DNA from: Renibacterium sp.
GTDB lineage: Bacteria > Actinomycetota > Actinomycetes > Actinomycetales > Micrococcaceae
Length of the DNA: 64,000 nucleotides
Direction: 5' to 3'
Assembly: GCA_017419405.1 (NCBI GenBank)
Contig: JAFOLH010000013.1
Span: 45,484 to 109,483 of the forward strand
The translations under genes and the position numbers were made by a program. Each line of letters starts with the position of its first letter. The stretch's first letter is position 1. The notes under the pieces were generated by a model that worked only from the letters and a program-made list of their open reading frames with translations, did not search any database and was not told the DNA's origin. Below are positions 60,235 through 64,000 of the stretch, in pieces.

Positions 60235-61188
60235 TCAGCCGAGCGCGGCGAGGGTCACTTCGGTCGCCCTGACGATCGCCTCCGCATTCCCATCGGTGTC
60301 CGGGGCGGCGTTGACGCCCCGGCTCAAGATCGCCAGCGTGACCGGCGGTTTGCCCTTCCGGAAGATGACGCCGACGTCGTTCATGGCGCCATAGCCGCCG
60401 GAGCCGGTCTTGTCCGCCAACTCGGCGTCCTTCGGGATCGCGGCACGCATCTTCTGTGCCGACGTCGTGTTGCGCAGCATCCAGGAACGCAGCATGGCTT
60501 GGCCGGTGAGATCGAGCCCGTCGCCCAAGAGCAGCGAGTTGTAGATTCCGGCGAGGTCCTTGGCGGTCGAAGTATCCCGGTCATCGCCTGGTTTGGCCTC
60601 GCTCATCTCCGGTTCGATGCGGTCCAAACGGGTGTTCGGGGCGCCCTTTGCCGCGGCGAAGGCGGTGACGGCTGAGGTTCCGCCGAGCTGCTCGATCAAC
60701 AGGTTCGCCGTGGTGTTGTCGCTGTACCGTGCGGTGGCGTCGCACAGCTGGGTGATGGTCATGCTGCGGCCGGCGAACTTTTTCGCAATCGGCGCGTAGT
60801 CGAGCAGTTTCGCCGGATCGACTGGCACCTCGGTCTCCCAATAGCCTTCGGAGTGCGCGTACTTGTCGATCAGCGCGGCGACCAGGATCGTTTTGAACGT
60901 CGAGCACATGGCGAACGGTTCTTCGGCGCGGTAGCCGAGCGTGCTCCCGCCTTCGGCGAATGCGCATACGCTCAAGGCGACGCCGAGGTCTTTTTCCAAC
61001 TCGGCCAGCTTGCCGGACCAGATGCCGGGGCTGATCGACGCCGAGGCGCCGGTGGCCGGTGGTTGCGGGCTGCATCCGGAGAGTGCGGCAGTGCCGAGCA
61101 GGCCCAGCCCGGCGAGCAGGCCGCTGCGCCGGCTGAACAGCCGGGCGGGCGTGGTGGAATCGGTGGCTATGCGGTTCGGTGTGTCCAT
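60235..61188 (-). CDS. bla: Class A beta-lactamase, Tat/lipoprotein type
   Basis: The 317-residue enzyme hydrolyses beta-lactams. It has a twin-arginine type leader (FSRRSGLLAGLGLL) ending in a lipobox LSGC (C39). The active-site motifs are S96-T-F-K99, S156-D157-N158, E192 in EPEMSEAKPGD (Ambler 166), and K260-T-G. The Ambler 170 position appears to be Ser rather than the usual Asn. ATG 61188; a LysR gene is divergent 91 bases away, the classic blaR/ampR-like arrangement, so expression is probably inducible. Confidence 0.92.
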   Translation of the reverse strand: MDTPNRIATDSTTPARLFSRRSGLLAGLGLLGTAALSGCSPQPPATGASASISPGIWSGKLAELEKDLGVALSVCAFAEGGSTLGYRAEEPFAMCSTFKTILVAALIDKYAHSEGYWETEVPVDPAKLLDYAPIAKKFAGRSMTITQLCDATARYSDNTTANLLIEQLGGTSAVTAFAAAKGAPNTRLDRIEPEMSEAKPGDDRDTSTAKDLAGIYNSLLLGDGLDLTGQAMLRSWMLRNTTSAQKMRAAIPKDAELADKTGSGGYGAMNDVGVIFRKGKPPVTLAILSRGVNAAPDTDGNAEAIVRATEVTLAALG

Positions 61189-61279
61189 GGTTCCAGCCTG
61201 CGGGACCCGATTTCATGTTTTCAAAGAACAAATCAGTCAGATTGATGTCGAATGTGCATATATTGGCTATTCTCGGACC

Positions 61280-62176
61280 ATGGATCTGTTGTCCGGCTGC
61301 CGGTGCTTCGTCGAGGTCAACGACCGTGGTTCATTCACTGCTGCGGCCGAAGCGCTGGGCCTCGTCCAACCGGTGGTCAGCCGCCGGATCGCCGCTTTGG
61401 AGCGCAGCCTGGGCGGCGCCCTGTTCCACCGCTCCACCCGGAATCTCAGTTTGACTCCGCTGGGTTCGGCGATGTTGGGCAAAGCCCGGCAGCTTTGCGA
61501 GCTGGCCGATGAACTGTCCCTGCAGGCAGCCGAACAGCGCTCCCGCCCGGTCCGGCTCTGCGTTCCCGAGCACTGCGAACTCGCGGATCTGAGTTCGGTC
61601 GTCGCGACGGCGCATCGACTCGGCTTCCAGATCAGGATCTGCCGTTGCGACGTCTATCGCGGGACGCATGCCTTCCGGAGCCTGGAGGTGGATCTGCCGG
61701 TGGAAGCCGGGCCAGCAGGGGAGGCGCAATGGGCTGCCCGGCTCGGCGTGGCCGGCCAGCCGGACGCGGGGACCGGGCGATTTTTCTTAGACTCGCTGCG
61801 CACCTTCCCGGCGGCCGACCGCTCGGCCGCGCTCTGGGTGCAGCCCATCGACGATGTGCCGGCGATCCGGGACCCGCTGCGCCGGGCCGGGGACCGCGCA
61901 GCCCTGACCCGGCGGCAGCTGCGGATTGCCACGCACTTCACCGAGTGGATCGCTCCGGTCAGCTATGCCGGTTCTTTGCTGCTGTGCACCGAGGAGGAAG
62001 CCGAGCGGCACGGCCTGTTCTGGCGGCCGCTCGGCGATCTGGAGCTGCATCGGTTTCTGCGGGTCACCGCCCGGGAACCGGTGTTGGAACTCACCGGGGC
62101 CGCTGAATTCAGCCGGACCATGGGACAGGCCTTGGGCATGCCGGCTGCGGCCGCCGGGCTGGCGGCTGCCCGATGA
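61280..62176 (+). CDS. LysR family regulator (AmpR-like position)
   Basis: A 298-residue regulator with an N-terminal winged helix (about residues 1-60: FTAAAEALGLVQPVVSRRI, LGGALFHRSTRNLSLTPLG) and a C-terminal effector domain of lower conservation. ATG 61280 gives the standard LysR start; the upstream open frame is a shadow. The 91-base AT-rich gap to bla is the probable binding region. It overlaps the next gene by 4 bases (ATGA), so it is coupled to a beta-lactamase-fold protein and probably controls both. Confidence 0.87.
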   Translation: MDLLSGCRCFVEVNDRGSFTAAAEALGLVQPVVSRRIAALERSLGGALFHRSTRNLSLTPLGSAMLGKARQLCELADELSLQAAEQRSRPVRLCVPEHCELADLSSVVATAHRLGFQIRICRCDVYRGTHAFRSLEVDLPVEAGPAGEAQWAARLGVAGQPDAGTGRFFLDSLRTFPAADRSAALWVQPIDDVPAIRDPLRRAGDRAALTRRQLRIATHFTEWIAPVSYAGSLLLCTEEEAERHGLFWRPLGDLELHRFLRVTAREPVLELTGAAEFSRTMGQALGMPAAAAGLAAAR

Positions 62177-63087
62177 GCACGGAACAATTGCAGAGGAGCG
62201 GCACCGCCGCGGTGCTGCGGGCCAAGGAGCATTTGCGCATTGCCGGCTTGGCCGCCGGGGTGCTGGTCCGGGATCTGGCCACCGGGGCCGAACTGGGCAT
62301 CGATACCGAACGCAAGTTCCCTTTGGCTTCGGTGGTGAAACTCCCGCTCGCGCTCGCCGTGCTGTACGACATCGAACACGGGCGGCTGGACCCGGCGGAG
62401 TTGGTGCAGTGTGATCCGCAGCGCCGGCTGGACGGCCCGACCGGGCTGTCGCGGTTCCGCGGACCGGCCTGGATCACGCTGCCGGACCTGGCCTTCCTCG
62501 CGGTCACCACCAGCGATAACACCGCCGCGGAACTGCTCTTCGAGCGCTGTCCGCCGGCGCGGATCAATCAGGTGCTCCTCGACTACGGCGTTGCCGACGT
62601 GGTGGTCCGGCATACGCTCACCGAACTCCAGCGCACGGTCGCCGACGTGCTCGACGCCGAACAGCCCGGGCTGGCGCTCGAGCTGGCGATCAACAGCGGC
62701 ACCAACGGGCAAGGGCACGTGATCAAGCAACTGGACGTGCATCAGGCCAATGCCGGTTCGGCCAGGTCGCTGGCGAACCTCCTGCAGCGGATCCGGGCGG
62801 ATTCCGGGGCGGTGGGCCGGCAGCTGATGGAACTGTTGCAGGACAATGCGCTGCGCCGCCGCCTGGCGCCGCATTTCGAATCCGATGCCACGCTCTGGAG
62901 TTCGAAGACCGGGACCTTCCTGAACCTGCGGCATGAAGTCGGGATCGCGACTCCGGAAGGCCACCCCGGCTTCATCGTCGTGGTGCTCAGCGAGTCGTCG
63001 GTGCCGGCTTATGTGCAGCCGCTCGCCGAGCAGGCACTTGGACTGGCAGCCCGGGAACTCTACGATCATTTGCGGGCGCACGGCTGA
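62173..63087 (+). CDS. Serine hydrolase of beta-lactamase class A fold, no signal peptide
   Basis: The 304-residue protein has the three active-site motifs of the penicillin-recognising fold: S53-V-V-K56, S114-D115-N116 and K245-T-G. No Glu in the Ambler 166 context (ExxLN) is seen, and there is no signal peptide, so it is probably a cytoplasmic enzyme acting on a different substrate, or a peptidase rather than a true beta-lactamase. It is coupled to the LysR gene. A role in sensing or turning over a cell-wall fragment is conceivable but unproved. Confidence 0.8.
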   Translation: MSTEQLQRSGTAAVLRAKEHLRIAGLAAGVLVRDLATGAELGIDTERKFPLASVVKLPLALAVLYDIEHGRLDPAELVQCDPQRRLDGPTGLSRFRGPAWITLPDLAFLAVTTSDNTAAELLFERCPPARINQVLLDYGVADVVVRHTLTELQRTVADVLDAEQPGLALELAINSGTNGQGHVIKQLDVHQANAGSARSLANLLQRIRADSGAVGRQLMELLQDNALRRRLAPHFESDATLWSSKTGTFLNLRHEVGIATPEGHPGFIVVVLSESSVPAYVQPLAEQALGLAARELYDHLRAHG

Positions 63088-63117
63088 GGTTTGCCAATGC
63101 CGGGATCGAGAGTTACC

Positions 63118-63290
63118 CTGGGTAAGCAAGGTGCCACTCGATAGCTGAGGCTCCTTCGCGGACACAAGCCAGCGATCCCAAACGTCGAGAGACGCCCCGG
63201 ATCAGGACAGACCACCCCGGCCTAAGGGGTGATCCCGATTGGCTCCCAGCGGATTCCGCAGGGTCACGACGCGAAGTGCCAAAGGTCTGA
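63118..63290 (+). ncRNA. M-box (ykoK) Mg2+ riboswitch
   Basis: The leader carries the conserved M-box blocks in order: gctgaggctcct (63143-63154), acacaagccagcgatccc (63163-63180), aaacgtcgagagacgcc (63181-63197), aggacagacca, and gaagtgccaaaggtc near the 3' end. The class binds Mg2+ and turns genes off. It lies ahead of a Nramp-family gene, a known actinobacterial arrangement. Boundaries approximate. Confidence 0.88.
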
Positions 63291-63600
63291 CGAGGAGGGG
63301 CAATCATCGGCAAAATGCCGAACCTCTCTTGTTCTGCGGTTTTGAATGCCGCGATGAACTCCGCGCCGCGCTGGAAGACGGGAGTTGAACCATGAGTTCT
63401 GGTCATCAACCCTGTCCCGCGCCCGATCAATCGATTCGCTGACCGCAACGCGTTTCACTGCACTGCGCGCGGGACTTGACCCCGAGCCTTAGAACACCCT
63501 TCGCCGACCGCTGCCCAGCAGCCCTCGGTTGCGCTTAGACGCGCCCCAAACACCGCACCTCGATGACCCCTGCCCAAAACAGGGAAGAAACTCAGGAATC
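63291..63600 (+). other. Rest of the long leader of the Nramp gene
   Basis: Past the M-box there are 310 bases with no credible gene. A hairpin tcggca-aaa-tgccga (63307-63321), flanked by gagg (63292-63295) and cctc (63323-63326) and followed by ttgttct, may be the terminator part of the switch. The rest (about 63330-63590) has no feature I can name, except caggaatc just before the ATG. Confidence 0.5.
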
Positions 63601-64000
63601 ATGACCCTCGATACCAGCACCAATCAAACTGCCAATTCGGCCGTCCTCGATTCGGCCCACACCGGAGACATCAAGGGCGCCCTCGGAACCATTTCCGTCA
63701 ATGACAATGCCCCGCGGGGCACGCTCAAGGCCCGGCTGAAGACCCTGATCGCAATCGTGGGTCCCGGCCTGATCGTGATGGTCGGGGACAACGATGCCGG
63801 CGCATTCAGCACCTACACCGAAGCCGGCCAGAACTACGGGACCGCATTGCTGTGGACCCTGCTGCTCCTGATCCCGGTGCTCTACGTCAATCAGGAGATG
63901 GTGCTCCGGCTGGGCGCGGTGACCGGCGTCGGCCACGCCAGGCTGATCCTGGAGCGGTTCGGGAAGTTCTGGGGGGCGTTCAGCGTGTTCGACCTCTTCC
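63601..64000 (+). CDS. Nramp-family divalent metal transporter, cut by window end
   Basis: The first 133 residues of the gene are present. A polar N-terminal tail (1-45) is followed by the first membrane segments, AIVGPGLIVMVGDNDAGAF (51-69) and LLWTLLLLIPVLYVNQEM (84-101). The GPG-x7-DPGN signature of Nramp proteins appears as GPG-x9-DAGA (D65-A66-G67-A68), lacking the Pro and Asn that help bind Mn2+/Fe2+. With the M-box ahead, Mg2+ import (NRMT type) is more likely than Mn2+. ATG 63601 follows cagga. The second metal motif lies outside the window. Confidence 0.82.
   Translation, partial: MTLDTSTNQTANSAVLDSAHTGDIKGALGTISVNDNAPRGTLKARLKTLIAIVGPGLIVMVGDNDAGAFSTYTEAGQNYGTALLWTLLLLIPVLYVNQEMVLRLGAVTGVGHARLILERFGKFWGAFSVFDLF

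Overview
The window comes from a high-GC Gram-positive chromosome, most likely Micrococcaceae (Arthrobacter sensu lato, Psychromicrobium or a relative). The base composition is high-GC, GTG starts are frequent, and the gene families are typical of that group: DUF6114/DUF6230, DUF6457, DUF6314, a fused response regulator/thioredoxin-reductase-like protein, an actinobacterial iol cluster and a c-di-AMP riboswitch ahead of peptidoglycan hydrolases. No insertion sequence, prophage, CRISPR array or replication origin was seen. Most of the window is ordinary chromosome with short gaps and many overlapping gene ends.

Layout. 1-3.4 kb: three exported cell-wall hydrolases (one M23, two NlpC/P60) behind two c-di-AMP riboswitches, then a strong terminator and an 80-nt palindrome. 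3.6-9.4 kb: an HNH endonuclease, then molybdenum-cofactor genes (mobA, a DUF6457 gene, moeA) facing a YdeP-type molybdopterin oxidoreductase whose sulfurtransferase fdhD is divergent. 9.6-12.7 kb: a GH38 alpha-mannosidase. 12.8-16.7 kb: signal peptidase I, a DUF6114 protein, a DUF6230 protein and a TetR regulator. 16.7-21.6 kb: a cystine-type amino-acid ABC importer, an ABC exporter and a DUF6314 protein. 21.7-26.7 kb: a small AT-rich membrane protein, tRNA-Arg(CCT), the fused oxidoreductase, a carboxyethylornithine-synthase/alanine-dehydrogenase-like enzyme with a 47-residue basic protein, and two membrane proteins. 26.8-36.2 kb: a DsbA-like lipoprotein, a WXG-like/alpha-beta hydrolase fusion, an inositol-monophosphatase family enzyme, the helicase PcrA, a Tat-exported beta-helix/PDZ protein and a small exported protein. 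36.3-39.1 kb: sucCD and a cupin.

39.2-45.1 kb: a heterodimeric ABC exporter facing two tandem GH19 chitinases. 45.4-52.8 kb: a myo-inositol catabolic cluster, with iolC, an aldolase-like gene, iolD, an iolE-like gene and an inositol dehydrogenase on the plus strand, and iolB with a GntR regulator on the minus strand; the same TGTCCTGACA-type site occurs ahead of both arms. 52.9-57.7 kb: a small membrane protein, a MarR regulator with a DHA2 efflux pump, an SRPBCC protein, a ferritin-like/VIT1 fusion and an unknown gene. 57.9-63.1 kb: a sodium:solute symporter with a divergent XRE-cupin regulator, then a class A beta-lactamase, a LysR regulator and a second beta-lactamase-fold protein. 63.1-64 kb: an M-box (Mg2+) riboswitch ahead of a Nramp-like transporter that runs off the window.

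The most notable points are the paired c-di-AMP switches on wall hydrolases, the LepB/DUF6114/DUF6230/TetR neighbourhood (the least explained module), the M-box with a Nramp protein whose metal motif is altered, and the shared inositol operator. All functional statements come from reading motifs; no database search was run.
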